64,000 nucleotides of DNA from Verrucomicrobiota bacterium (lineage in GTDB: Bacteria > Verrucomicrobiota > Verrucomicrobiia > Limisphaerales > UBA8199), in contig JAAYVL010000022.1 in the NCBI GenBank assembly GCA_012517205.1, forward strand, positions 1 to 64,000, written 5' to 3'. The notes beneath the pieces were generated by a model. That model made no database searches, was not told the DNA's origin, and saw nothing but the letters and a program-made list of their open reading frames with translations. A program made the translations under genes and the position numbers. Of this stretch, positions 16,239 through 25,122 are shown piece after piece (the stretch's first letter is position 1; each line of letters opens with the position of its first letter).

Positions 16239-17531
16239 ATGAAACTGTTAATATTCGCCCACACACCGCCGCCGCATCATGGCCAGAGCTACATGGTGCA
16301 GCTTCTGTTGGAGGGGTTGGGCGGGGACCACCGCCGCCGGAAACGGCGGGCGGCAGGTTCCGGGCCGGAGACTTCCTTCGGCATCGAGTGTTACCATGTC
16401 AATGCGCGGCTGTCGCAGAAGCTCGAGAATATTGGCGATTTGCGGGTCAGCAAGCTGATCCTGCTGCTGGGCTATTGTTTGCAGGCCATCTGGTGCCGTT
16501 TCCGCTACGGCGTCACGAATCTCTATTACATTCCCGCCCCGGGAAAACGGTCGGCCCTGTACCGGGATTGGCTGGTCATGCTGCTGTGCCGGCCGTTTTT
16601 CAAGCGGGTGATCCTGCATTGGCACGCGGCGGGGCTGGCACGATGGCTGGAACTGGCGGTGTCCATGCGCTGGCGCGTGCTCACGTACCGGCTGATGAAG
16701 CAGGTGGACCTGAGCATCGTGCTCTCCCAATACAACCGCGCGGACGCGGAGAAGCTCTTTTCCCGCCAAATCCGGGTTGTGAGCAATGGCATTGCGGATC
16801 CCTGCCCGGCGTTTGCCGGGGAGATTTTGCCGCGGCGCAAGGCGCGTTTTGCCGCCCGCCAAAAGCTCCTGTCCCGGCAGCCCCTGGAAGCTGACGAAGC
16901 CCGGCTGGCCGGCGCGGAACCGCATTTGATCCAGGTGCTGTACCTGGCGCATTGCACTCCGGAGAAGGGATTGTTCGACACGCTGAGCGCGGTGGCGCTT
17001 GCGAACGAGCGGCTCCAGCAGCGCCAGTCGCCGGTGGCTTTCCGCCTGGTGGTGGCCGGCGGTTTCGTCACGAATGAGGCCCGGGTCAAATTCGACCAGC
17101 GGATTGCCCGGCCCGACCTCGCCGCCTGCGTCAAGTATCTCGGGTTCGTTTCGGGCGCGCAGAAGAACCAGTGGCTGCGCGAGGCCGATCTCTTCTGTTT
17201 CCCGACGTATTATGAGAACGAAAACCAGCCGGTGAATCTGATTGAGGCGATGGCCTTTGGCCTGCCCATCCTTACCACCCGCTGGCGTTCGTTGCCGGAG
17301 TTGTTTCCGGCGAATTACCCGGGCCTGGTTGATATTCGCGCCCCGGAGCAAGCCGCCGACCGTCTCCTGGCCCTGATCACCTCCGAAACGGGCGAGGAAC
17401 TTCGGGACATTTTCCTGCGCCACTTCACCCTCACGCGCCATCTGACCGCCATGGCCGAGGCCCTGAGGCAAGCCGAAACGCCGCCGCCCGCCGCCGTTCC
17501 CGCCGCGGCCGTTCGTTCGCTGCCCGGATAA
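16239..17531 (+). CDS. Glycosyltransferase family 4 protein
   Basis: 430 residues from the ATG at 16239 (MKLLIFAHTPPPHHGQSYM); a TTG three codons earlier is less likely. The N-terminal Rossmann half carries a G-rich acceptor loop. The C-terminal half has LYLAHCTPEKGLFDTLSA (about 230-247) and the nucleotide-sugar binding region FCFPTYYENENQPVNLIEAM with the EX7E-type glutamates, typical of GT4. It transfers a sugar from an activated donor to an outer-envelope glycan such as LPS or exopolysaccharide. It is convergent with a GT9 gene 20 bases away. Acceptor and sugar cannot be told. Confidence 0.85.
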   Translation: MKLLIFAHTPPPHHGQSYMVQLLLEGLGGDHRRRKRRAAGSGPETSFGIECYHVNARLSQKLENIGDLRVSKLILLLGYCLQAIWCRFRYGVTNLYYIPAPGKRSALYRDWLVMLLCRPFFKRVILHWHAAGLARWLELAVSMRWRVLTYRLMKQVDLSIVLSQYNRADAEKLFSRQIRVVSNGIADPCPAFAGEILPRRKARFAARQKLLSRQPLEADEARLAGAEPHLIQVLYLAHCTPEKGLFDTLSAVALANERLQQRQSPVAFRLVVAGGFVTNEARVKFDQRIARPDLAACVKYLGFVSGAQKNQWLREADLFCFPTYYENENQPVNLIEAMAFGLPILTTRWRSLPELFPANYPGLVDIRAPEQAADRLLALITSETGEELRDIFLRHFTLTRHLTAMAEALRQAETPPPAAVPAAAVRSLPG

Positions 17532-17550
17532 CCTCCGGCGGCGCGCTGCC

Positions 17551-18567
17551 TCACCGGCGCCGCAACACCCGCGCCACAAACGCCTCGACCCGCGCGCCCA
17601 CTTCGTCTTCCTGCGTGTTGAACATGCAATGCGGCGTCGGGAAACGGCAATAATCCGAGCAGGGTTTGTAGGGACACGCCTTGCCTTCCAGCCACTCCGA
17701 GGCGGGGTTGAGGGGGGCGAACCATTCAGCCATTTGCGGGCCAAACAGGGTGAAGGTGGGCACGCCGCAGAAAGCCGCCAGGTGGCCGGGGCCCGAGTCG
17801 TTGCCGATGAAGGCGCCCGCCCGATCCACCAGCGCGAACAGTTCCGTCACCGTGCGGGGGGCTGCCACGTTTGTTTCCCCGGCCTTTACCCACCATTCCC
17901 GCTGATCGGGGTCGCAGGCGATTTGCACGGAGTGGTGGTTCCGGCGCAGCCGGGCAACCAGCGTGTGGTAACGTTCCAGCGGCCAGACGCGCACCGGCTG
18001 GCCGGCCCCGGTATGCACGAGAATCCCGCCTTCCGGGTTCGACCGGGGCCACGCCAGCGCCGCGCGCGGCGGCACCTCGATCCCCAACTGCCGGGCCATC
18101 ACGCGCCAATGCTCGTAGCGGTGTTCGGTCGGGTCCGGGCGGGCGGGGGCCGCGCTCAGGATCATTTGGCTTCCCCAACGCGCGAATCCCAGCCGCCGCC
18201 GGGCTTGCGCCAGCAGCAGCAGCACGTGGTCCCGCGGGTCCCAGCGCGCCGACAGGCCGAAATCGAAGCGCTTCGCGACCAGCCGGCGTTGCAGCCGGAG
18301 CATCTCCCGCCAGGGCCAGCGCAGCAGCCGGTATTTGTGTTTGAAGGCGGTCCATGGCGCCACGAAAGGCTCCACCCGCACCTCCGGCCAGAAGCGTTTT
18401 TGCAGGTCCACCGCGTACGGCTTGGCCACCAGCGTCACCGCGTAGGACCGGCTGGCGGCTTGCAGGAAGGGAGTCGCAATGACCAGGTCCCCCAGGCCCC
18501 AAAGCTCCATTACCAGAAGCGTGGGCTTCGGGGCGTTCGGCGGGCAATCTGGTTTTGGCCTGGCCAT
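17551..18567 (-). CDS. Glycosyltransferase family 9 (heptosyltransferase-like)
   Basis: 338 residues. The N-terminal LLVMELWGLGDLVIATPFLQ and the C-terminal IGNDSGPGHLAAFCGVPTFTLFGP are GT9 signatures; the latter binds the ADP-heptose donor. GT9 enzymes add heptose to the LPS inner core in the cytoplasm. The cysteine cluster near the C-terminus (CPYKPCSDYC, then PHC) resembles the tail common in this family. It sits beside the GT4 gene, supporting a role in cell-surface glycan assembly. Which acceptor it uses is not visible. Confidence 0.85.
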   Translation of the reverse strand: MARPKPDCPPNAPKPTLLVMELWGLGDLVIATPFLQAASRSYAVTLVAKPYAVDLQKRFWPEVRVEPFVAPWTAFKHKYRLLRWPWREMLRLQRRLVAKRFDFGLSARWDPRDHVLLLLAQARRRLGFARWGSQMILSAAPARPDPTEHRYEHWRVMARQLGIEVPPRAALAWPRSNPEGGILVHTGAGQPVRVWPLERYHTLVARLRRNHHSVQIACDPDQREWWVKAGETNVAAPRTVTELFALVDRAGAFIGNDSGPGHLAAFCGVPTFTLFGPQMAEWFAPLNPASEWLEGKACPYKPCSDYCRFPTPHCMFNTQEDEVGARVEAFVARVLRRR

Positions 18568-18746
18568 TTTTCGGTTGTCTTAAGGCGGCAGAAAGTCATG
18601 GGCTGGGAAAGGCGATTGCCACCGCCCTTCTACGTCCACCCGGCGCCACGTTAGCCCCCGCGCCCCGCCCTGTAAAGCCCGTCTCCGCACCCTTGCCCGG
18701 CAACTCCCGTCTCGCGCCTGGCGGGCTTGCGCCGGGGAACAGCGGT

Positions 18747-20102
18747 TTATTTCCTCAGGCGGACCAGGGCGCCGCCGCCGGCGGGCAGATTCAGCTTGAT
18801 GCGGCGGCCTCCCTCTGGTCGGAGCCAGGCTCGCGTGGGCGGGTGGAAGACTTCCAGCGGTCCCGGGCCGTTCAGGGTGAGGGTGGCCGCGTTCTTATAG
18901 TTCAGGTTCACCACGACCACGTGCGTGGGGCGGCGGGCGGATTTTCCGAAATAGCCCAGCAAGGTTTCCGCTGTCGCGGGTTCCGTCGCAAAGGCGCTTT
19001 CCGGCGGCAGTGCCTGTCCGCCCAGGGGAATGGTCCCGCAATGGTAAGCCCCGAGCGATTTGAGCGGCTGGAGTTCCGTGGCGATGGCCAGGAACTGGCG
19101 GTTGAGCTGCGCCACGGCCCAGTAAAGCGGCAAGGGAATGGTCTGCTCATTGGGGTCCCGCCAAAGCCCGGTGTCGTAGCGAAAATGGGCGATGCCCTGC
19201 GCGCCATAAGCCAGGGATGTATAGGTGAGCCAGCGCACTTCATCTTCACCCGGGGCGCGCCAGCCCTCGGCGGGAGAGTCGCAGGTCTGAATGATGTTCA
19301 GAAAAGGCTTTCCGGTTTCCAGCGCGGCCGCGCGGATCAGCGCGAGGTTGAGGAAGTACTGCGGGCCGTCGCTGGACTTGAGGAAGTGGTAGTGGTCGTA
19401 GCTGAGAAGATCGGGCTGGACGATGCGGACAAACTGCCGGAGGTGTTCGCGGTAGCGCAGCGCCGTGAAGTCGTCGGCCTGGAGGCCGGCGAAGTCCTGC
19501 GGGCAGCCCACCCGGGCGCGTTCGGCGGCATCGTCGCTGACTTGAAGCTGCCCGTCGCTGGCGTAGGTGGGCAGGAGGTTGATGTAGGCCAGGTGCGCCG
19601 GGTCGCGCTGGCGCAGCCAGGCGGCGAGCCGCCCCAGTTTGGGAAACGCTCCCGCGCCGGGCTCATCCACAAGGTAATAGGCATAGAGCGCCGGATGCGA
19701 GCGCACGCGCGCGATGAGCGCCGCCAGCGCCTGGGCCTGCGCGGGGTCTTCCACGTCGGGCGTTGCGATCTCCAGCATGACCCGGAGGCCGTGGCGGTGG
19801 TAGAGATCGAGATCCTCGGGCCGCTGGGTCCAGGCAAGGTTCCAGCCGCCGGCGCGAAGCTGCGCGGCGGCTTGTTCATTCACCGCCGTTCGGGAACCGG
19901 GCCCGGCCCAATAGGTGATGATGGGAGCGCCGAGCTGCCAGCGCGCCGCGGAGGACCGGGCGGGCGCCGCCGGTGAAACCGCGCCGCCGATTCCCAGGGC
20001 GGCGCAGACGACGGCGATCAGGATTGTGCGCGGACGTGGTTTGGGCGGGGAAGCGGGATTGGCTTTCAGGGCTGCGAGGGCGTTGGGGCGGGTTTGCTCC
20101 AT
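18747..20102 (-). CDS. Secreted TIM-barrel glycoside-hydrolase-like protein
   Basis: 451 residues. The N-terminal hydrophobic segment (about 27-45, ILIAVVCAALGIGGAVSPA) suggests export. The body reads like an (alpha/beta)8 barrel: a strand ending in YYLVDEPGAG (about 142) carries an Asp-Glu pair where glycosidases keep acid residues, and PDLLSYDHYHFL and FLNIIQTCDS resemble later strands. The C-terminal 90 residues look like a beta-sandwich. No CAZy family can be assigned by eye. Its start overlaps the upstream ceramidase-like gene by 37 bases, so it is probably translationally coupled and co-expressed with it. Confidence 0.65.
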   Translation of the reverse strand: MEQTRPNALAALKANPASPPKPRPRTILIAVVCAALGIGGAVSPAAPARSSAARWQLGAPIITYWAGPGSRTAVNEQAAAQLRAGGWNLAWTQRPEDLDLYHRHGLRVMLEIATPDVEDPAQAQALAALIARVRSHPALYAYYLVDEPGAGAFPKLGRLAAWLRQRDPAHLAYINLLPTYASDGQLQVSDDAAERARVGCPQDFAGLQADDFTALRYREHLRQFVRIVQPDLLSYDHYHFLKSSDGPQYFLNLALIRAAALETGKPFLNIIQTCDSPAEGWRAPGEDEVRWLTYTSLAYGAQGIAHFRYDTGLWRDPNEQTIPLPLYWAVAQLNRQFLAIATELQPLKSLGAYHCGTIPLGGQALPPESAFATEPATAETLLGYFGKSARRPTHVVVVNLNYKNAATLTLNGPGPLEVFHPPTRAWLRPEGGRRIKLNLPAGGGALVRLRK

Positions 20103-21574
20103 AAGCGTTTAATGATTTCCACGGTGCGCTCGACGAGTTCCTGCCCGCCCTCGGGGCCGACCTGCCCGCTCTGGACGATGGCGCTGTAACCGCCGCCGGC
20201 GACGGCGCGCGGGGTGGGCAGGTAGCCGCTCGGGCCGCCCGTCAGCTCGATCACCAGCGTTTGCAAGGCCGGGCTCCGGCTCTTGATTTGGGTTCCGTAG
20301 TCCTGGAACAGCTCGAAGGGGTTGGTGGCGATGGCAATATCCCCGATCCGCAGGACATGCACCTCGGCGGTAACGGTGGGCGCGTCCCCTTGCGCCTGGT
20401 AGCGGTCCACGGTGGCCTGGTGCCACGCTATGCGGCGGGTGGCGTCGTTCTTTCCCTTGAGGGCCTCGATTTCCTTGATCGCTTCCGCGGCTTCCGCGTC
20501 GGTCACTTTGCGCGCGGGCAGCACCAGGTCCGCCACTTCGTGGGCGAAGGGGACTTCCCGCTGGATGTCGCTGCGGGTCAGCTCGCTGACTTCGAGGACC
20601 TCGCCCGCAATCCGGCGCCCGATGTCCTGGGTGCGCGACAGCCCGCGCAATTTGAGCATGCGCTCCTCGGCGGCCTTGCGGTAGAGCCAGTGGGGGGAGA
20701 GATCGCCGGCCGCCCCGGGCCAGCCGAGCACGCCGAGTTCGGCCCCGGCGGCGGCGCGCAGCCGTTCGCGAACATCGTGCCAGAAATCGGCGTTAATCGT
20801 GGTCCGGCTTTCCACCACCTGGGAGGGGCAGGGGATGTTGACGCCGGCCGCCAGGAGCTTCTTTTCCGCCGTCCAAAAGAACAGCAATTCCAGGCCGTGA
20901 TCCGCGCCGCCCTCGATGCCGCGGAATTCGGGCGTGCTGGTGGCGCCGTACATTTGGGCGGTGCCGTTGGCATAGACGGCGCGGCGGTTGTGGCCCACCA
21001 CGGCCTGCCCCAGCCCCCAGCTTACGCCGCCCGGCTGCCGCTGGTTCCAGGCGCGCACGCTGACGTCCACCAGCCGCGCCACGAGGAATTCCACGTATTC
21101 CCGGGGCGGCATTACCCCCTCCTTCGGAATGTCGTATTTCCCTTCTTCGGTAACCGGCCCGGTGTGGGTGTGCGTGGCGGTCAGGACCAGTTTGCGCGGA
21201 TCGAAGCCGGGCAGTTGGGCGCGCAAGCGTTCGCGCACCCGCGGCGGGATGAACGAGCGGAACGCCACGAGATCGGCGGAGAGCAAGATGGCCTGGTCGG
21301 TCGTGCGATCGCCCACGCGCGCCTCGAGGGCCACCGCCGTGGCGGTGACCGGGTTGTCCACGCCCCGGGAGACGCGCAGGTTGAACTGCCCGTCGAGGGC
21401 CACGGGCTGGTCCGGGGTGATGCTGATGGCGGCCGTGCCGATGCGCAACTCGGCGGCGCAGCAGTTCACAGTGACGGCCGCCGCCAGGATCAGCATGGCG
21501 GACTTCGTGGTTTGCCCCCGGGTTGCGCCGGCGTGCGGCGCGGCGGGGTTGGAAGAATGAATCGCAGCAGTCAT
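20066..21574 (-). CDS. Neutral/alkaline-ceramidase-like secreted hydrolase
   Basis: 502 residues from the ATG at 21574. The frame is open to 22162, but the extra part overlaps the preceding gene. A leader (AMLILAAAVTVNCCAAE) precedes LRIGTAAISITPDQPVALDG, the typical opening of the neutral-ceramidase N-terminal domain. Zinc-binding HTHTGP (about 168) and VGHNRRAVYANG follow, matching the metal site and a conserved asparagine/arginine block. Neutral ceramidases cleave the amide of sphingolipids, but bacterial homologues are mostly untested and could act on other amides. It is the third of four secreted-protein genes on this strand, 20 bases after the DUF4623-like gene. Confidence 0.75.
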   Translation of the reverse strand: MTAAIHSSNPAAPHAGATRGQTTKSAMLILAAAVTVNCCAAELRIGTAAISITPDQPVALDGQFNLRVSRGVDNPVTATAVALEARVGDRTTDQAILLSADLVAFRSFIPPRVRERLRAQLPGFDPRKLVLTATHTHTGPVTEEGKYDIPKEGVMPPREYVEFLVARLVDVSVRAWNQRQPGGVSWGLGQAVVGHNRRAVYANGTAQMYGATSTPEFRGIEGGADHGLELLFFWTAEKKLLAAGVNIPCPSQVVESRTTINADFWHDVRERLRAAAGAELGVLGWPGAAGDLSPHWLYRKAAEERMLKLRGLSRTQDIGRRIAGEVLEVSELTRSDIQREVPFAHEVADLVLPARKVTDAEAAEAIKEIEALKGKNDATRRIAWHQATVDRYQAQGDAPTVTAEVHVLRIGDIAIATNPFELFQDYGTQIKSRSPALQTLVIELTGGPSGYLPTPRAVAGGGYSAIVQSGQVGPEGGQELVERTVEIIKRLWSKPAPTPSQP

Positions 21575-21594
21575 ACATCGTCTAATCCCGGGCC

Positions 21595-22881
21595 TCAATC
21601 GGCGCGGACGCGGTAGAATTGCACGTTGGCAGGGGACGGATCCACCACGGAAATATCGGCTCCCGTTCCGTTGGTGGCGCCGTTCAGGTCGGACCAGTTG
21701 GCGTCCGCGAGCGAGTGCTTGTACTGAGGCTGGTAAAGGAAGCCGGCGGTGGAGGGCCAGGTAAGAGTGGGTTGGCCGGCGGGCGCGGTGATCTCCACCG
21801 GGAAAGGTGCCAGGGTGTTGGTGGAGAGGCTGAAGGCCATCAGGCCGTTGTTGGACTCGAGCGCGAAGACGGCGTCCGGGCTGAAGGCCACGGCGCCGGT
21901 GAGATTGCCGTTGGAATGGGTGCCCGGGAAGGGGATCGTGGCGTCCTGCTGCACGAAGCCCTTGGCCGTAAGTCGGAACAGCCGGAATTCGTGCCCCATG
22001 CCGCGCACGACACCCAGGAGATTGCGGCTGGCATCGAAGTTGAGCGGGCCGCCAGGAATGTTCAGGTGGTTTTGGATGAGCGTGGCGGTGCCGGCGCCGG
22101 TGTCGTAACTGAAGTATTGCAGCGGCTGATTGGTGGCCGCGCTGTTCTCCGCCTTGGCCCAAAAGGTGTTACCGGCTCCGAATGCAATGGTCACCATGGC
22201 GCTGATCCCTTGCAGGTCGGGGGCCTCGAGTTTCTGGTGCTGGAAACTGTAACCGTCCGGGGTGCTGAACCGCGCCACGACTTTGCCGGCGCGCGTGCCC
22301 GCCAGCAGCTCCGTGTTGCTGCCGCTGCCGCGCACGGCCAGGCTGTCGCCGAAACGCCGGTGGTTGAGGTTCGTATCCGTATCGCTTGGATCGCCGACAT
22401 ACGCCACGGTCGGGGCCGCGCTCTCGCTGGCCCAGCGGTAGAGGCGGAATGGACCATTGTTGCCGGCGGGCGTATTGGTGGAATCCACCGTCAGGTTGCA
22501 GGCGTAAATCACGCCATCCGACGCGACGCCGACGCAGTTGACCGGGAAGTTGATTTCCAGGAACAGGCCATTGGTGTCGAGCTCGCCGAGGAGCGCGCCC
22601 GTGCGGCCCTCGAGAATGTAGATCGCGGCATTGGTGGCCGGATAGCGGCTCACGGTCAGCAGATGACCGGTGGCCGGATTATAGGCGATGCTACGCTGGG
22701 TGTGGTTGGTGCTGGCCCATTCGTAGGTTGTCAGTGGCGGGATGCTCCACAAAGGCGCCAGACTAAACGATTGGGCCGCCCGCGCGCCGGGTGCGATGAG
22801 CGCCGCAAGCAAGGAAAGCGACAATACGCAGAGAACTGCCGGCTGGCGGTGGGCTTGAAGTGGGTGAGAAAATGCTTTCAT
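21595..22881 (-). CDS. Secreted DUF4623-like beta-propeller protein
   Basis: 428 residues with a clear signal peptide (LCVLSLSLLAALIAPGARA, cleavage near 36). Repeated short beta-rich units follow, such as RSIAYNPATGHLLTVSR, GVASDGVIYACNLTV and GDSLAVRGSGSNTELLAGT, suggesting a propeller. The C-terminal 50 residues (YQPQYKHSLADANWSDLNG through FYRVRAD) form the small Trp/Tyr-rich module found at the end of many exported Verrucomicrobiota proteins. Binding or scaffolding is more likely than catalysis. It lies 69 bases after the GH10 xylanase gene and 20 before the ceramidase-like gene. Confidence 0.7.
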   Translation of the reverse strand: MKAFSHPLQAHRQPAVLCVLSLSLLAALIAPGARAAQSFSLAPLWSIPPLTTYEWASTNHTQRSIAYNPATGHLLTVSRYPATNAAIYILEGRTGALLGELDTNGLFLEINFPVNCVGVASDGVIYACNLTVDSTNTPAGNNGPFRLYRWASESAAPTVAYVGDPSDTDTNLNHRRFGDSLAVRGSGSNTELLAGTRAGKVVARFSTPDGYSFQHQKLEAPDLQGISAMVTIAFGAGNTFWAKAENSAATNQPLQYFSYDTGAGTATLIQNHLNIPGGPLNFDASRNLLGVVRGMGHEFRLFRLTAKGFVQQDATIPFPGTHSNGNLTGAVAFSPDAVFALESNNGLMAFSLSTNTLAPFPVEITAPAGQPTLTWPSTAGFLYQPQYKHSLADANWSDLNGATNGTGADISVVDPSPANVQFYRVRAD

Positions 22882-22950
22882 GCGTAAAGCCTGCGCTCTT
22901 TGGCGAGGTGCTTCAAGCGCAAAGTCGGCGGCCGGTTGCGCAGCTCGGTG

Positions 22951-24381
22951 TTACTCCAGTACCACCCGCGCCGGGGTCGTCCCGCCACGGGTGAGGCTCA
23001 GTTCAAGCTCGCGGGTCTGGCCGCCACGCTGCACCACCACCCGGTATTTCCCGTAGAAGCCACGGAATCGGGCTTTGCCCTCCGGGTCGGTTTGGACCTG
23101 GGCGCGCGTTTTCCAGGTTTCGTTGATGAGCTGGTCGAGTGCGCGATAAGCTGCCTTGGACTGAAACTGGGCGTTCAGCAGGCCGCCCAGGGCCTCATTC
23201 TCGCCCTTTACCGCGGTTCCATCGCCCAGGTTCCACCAGGTGATGCCCGCCATCCGGGGCACGCTGAACCAGAGCCGGTAATGATCGCGAACCACGGCGG
23301 CCTGGAGTTCTTCCCCGTCTTGCCCCGCCGACGGGAAGGTGATTTCCGTGATGTAGAGCGGCAGGCCAAAGCGTCCGGCCTCCTCGTACAAGTTCAGTAG
23401 CCCCTGCGGACTGCAATCCTTGCCCGCCAGGTATTTATCCAGCGCCTCGCGGCGCATATAGTGGTATTGAAAGCCGATCCCGCGAATCGCGGCGCCCTGG
23501 TCCAGCAGTTGCCTGATTTGGGCCAGGTATGGGTTGGTTCCGACCGGACGGAAGTTGAAGCCGGTCACCTCATTAATCATCAGGATGGTCTGGGGCGGGA
23601 ACAGCGGCGCCACTTCCTGGAACGCCCAGCCGACATACTCGCGCGCCGGGCTGTAGAGCGGGTAATTGGTCGTGCAGACCAGCGACTCGTTGACCACATC
23701 CCAGATGGAAATCTTGTCCGCGTAGCGGCGGCTGATTTCACGAAACCGCTTGCGGTAGAGTTCGCGCAACTCATTTGCATCCTTGGGCAACCACGCTGGA
23801 TTGTAGGCGTGCCATAACAGCGGATGGCCCTTGAGCGTAATCCCGTGCTTCGCGGCAAAGGGGAGAAAGCGATCGGGCGGCGGGCGGCGCCAGATGTCGC
23901 GCGCCGGCTCGGCATACCGCAGTTCGCCGCGCGCCGGTTCGAGGCCTTCCCAGTAGAACGGCACGGTGGCAAAATTGAACAGGCGCGCGAAGGCCGCTTC
24001 GTAGCGCTGCTCCAGGTCCTCCGGTTTCAACTGGCCCAGCACGAACGCGTTGCAGCCAAACAGGAATTCGTGGCGGGTCTGGCGCGCCTCAACCCGCGCG
24101 TCCGGCACGGGCTTGCCAGCCGCATCCACCACCTCCAGCAGGCAATCGCCTTTGCGGAATTGCTCGATGCCGCGCTCGATGCGTGCGTTAACCTCGGGAT
24201 GGCTCCACGAGGTGCGATATGATTCCGGGACAGCCGCCCGGCCCCCGTCCGCCAGCACGAGCGCCAGTGCGATTATACCCTGAACCGGGATGGGTGCTTT
24301 GGCGTTCCTTTTCCGTGGCGGGCAGGCTGGGCAGCGGCGCGCCAGCGCGTGCTCCGAAGCAAGTACAGTCTTTGGCGTCAT
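22951..24381 (-). CDS. Endo-1,4-beta-xylanase, glycoside hydrolase family 10
   Basis: 476 residues from the ATG at 24381. The open frame runs on to 24741, but that part is translated from a repeat. A hydrophobic segment at about 31-45 is a possible signal sequence. The GH10 barrel shows KGHPLLWHAYNPAW (about 184-197), WDVVNE with the acid/base Glu at about 232, YITEITFPS with the nucleophile Glu at about 346, and WWNLGD near the end. It also has an N-terminal beta-domain (about 80-105) and a C-terminal beta-tail. GH10 enzymes cleave xylan backbones. It heads the run of four secreted-protein genes, suggesting plant-polymer use. Confidence 0.88.
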   Translation of the reverse strand: MTPKTVLASEHALARRCPACPPRKRNAKAPIPVQGIIALALVLADGGRAAVPESYRTSWSHPEVNARIERGIEQFRKGDCLLEVVDAAGKPVPDARVEARQTRHEFLFGCNAFVLGQLKPEDLEQRYEAAFARLFNFATVPFYWEGLEPARGELRYAEPARDIWRRPPPDRFLPFAAKHGITLKGHPLLWHAYNPAWLPKDANELRELYRKRFREISRRYADKISIWDVVNESLVCTTNYPLYSPAREYVGWAFQEVAPLFPPQTILMINEVTGFNFRPVGTNPYLAQIRQLLDQGAAIRGIGFQYHYMRREALDKYLAGKDCSPQGLLNLYEEAGRFGLPLYITEITFPSAGQDGEELQAAVVRDHYRLWFSVPRMAGITWWNLGDGTAVKGENEALGGLLNAQFQSKAAYRALDQLINETWKTRAQVQTDPEGKARFRGFYGKYRVVVQRGGQTRELELSLTRGGTTPARVVLE

Positions 24382-24508
24382 CAAAGCTGATTCTGGAGGG
24401 ACCGTCGAGCATGTCAATCTGACAAGCCCGCTGGGGCAGCATCGTGGCCGGACCGGGCGGTTCCCGGGCAGGCGCGACTGGACCACCACGGACGGTGACA
24501 AAGCCGAC

Positions 24509-24611
24509 GGCGCGCGGGCGTCCTCGCCCGCTTTGGGCCTGGGAACGCCCAAAACCTTCCTCTTCGCGTGGGAGTGCAAACGATTTAAGCGGGCGGGGAC
24601 GCCCGCGCGCC
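24509..24611. repeat. REP-like long hairpin
   Basis: The 25-base arms 24509-24533 and 24587-24611 (GGCGCGCGGGCGTCCTCGCC and onward) are complementary with one mismatch, enclosing a shorter GGGC/GCCC stem. The hairpin lies upstream of the xylanase gene in sequence with no gene-like features. The form resembles dispersed intergenic palindromes of this phylum. Only one copy is seen in the window. Confidence 0.65.
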
Positions 24612-24798
24612 GGCACGATGGAAATTTGGTCACTGGCCCTGGCAGGACCACCGGATTGCGTTCCAGGGCCTTGCGCGGACGCAAGCGCGGTATCCTGCAG
24701 GGTGAAAGACTGCCAGGTTCCGAATCGGGTGAAACCGCCACGGAGGAGCTCGTCCGACCCAGGCGTTGTGGCTGGCACGCTCTTGTTCCCTCCCCAAC

Positions 24799-25086
24799 AT
24801 GAACACACCCGCCGCCAAACGGGCCAGGCGGAGGAGGCGAACGCTGGCGCCGGGCATCGTGTCGGATGGCTGGTGCAGCCGCTGTGCCTTATACGGTCCC
24901 GCGGGCGAGTGCTTTGATTTTGCAGCAAAAAGTGGGCGCTGCGGCGGCTGGGTTTGGTACGTGTGGAACGGCCAGCAGTGGCGGCGACGCTGGCGGAAAG
25001 GGTTTAATCCCAAGACCGCCAAGCGGCTGGCTGGAAGAAGACAGAGGACCAACGGGTGGAGAGTGACGTGTGGGATGAAAGGCTGA
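24799..25086 (+). CDS. Possible small basic Cys/Trp protein
   Basis: 95 residues starting MNTPAAKRARRRRR. It contains a CSRC pair, two later single cysteines and a Trp-rich stretch (GGWVWYVWNGQQWRRRWRKG), followed by an Arg/Lys-rich end. The Cys spacing might bind a metal and the basic Trp-rich part might bind nucleic acid, but I recognise no named family. There is no clear ribosome-binding site. It could be a chance frame in G+C-rich DNA. The rest of the 24382-25122 gap holds the REP-like hairpin. Confidence 0.35.
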   Translation: MNTPAAKRARRRRRTLAPGIVSDGWCSRCALYGPAGECFDFAAKSGRCGGWVWYVWNGQQWRRRWRKGFNPKTAKRLAGRRQRTNGWRVTCGMKG

Positions 25087-25122
25087 AAGACGGGCGGGGT
25101 TTCAGTGTTGGGAAGCCGAGGC

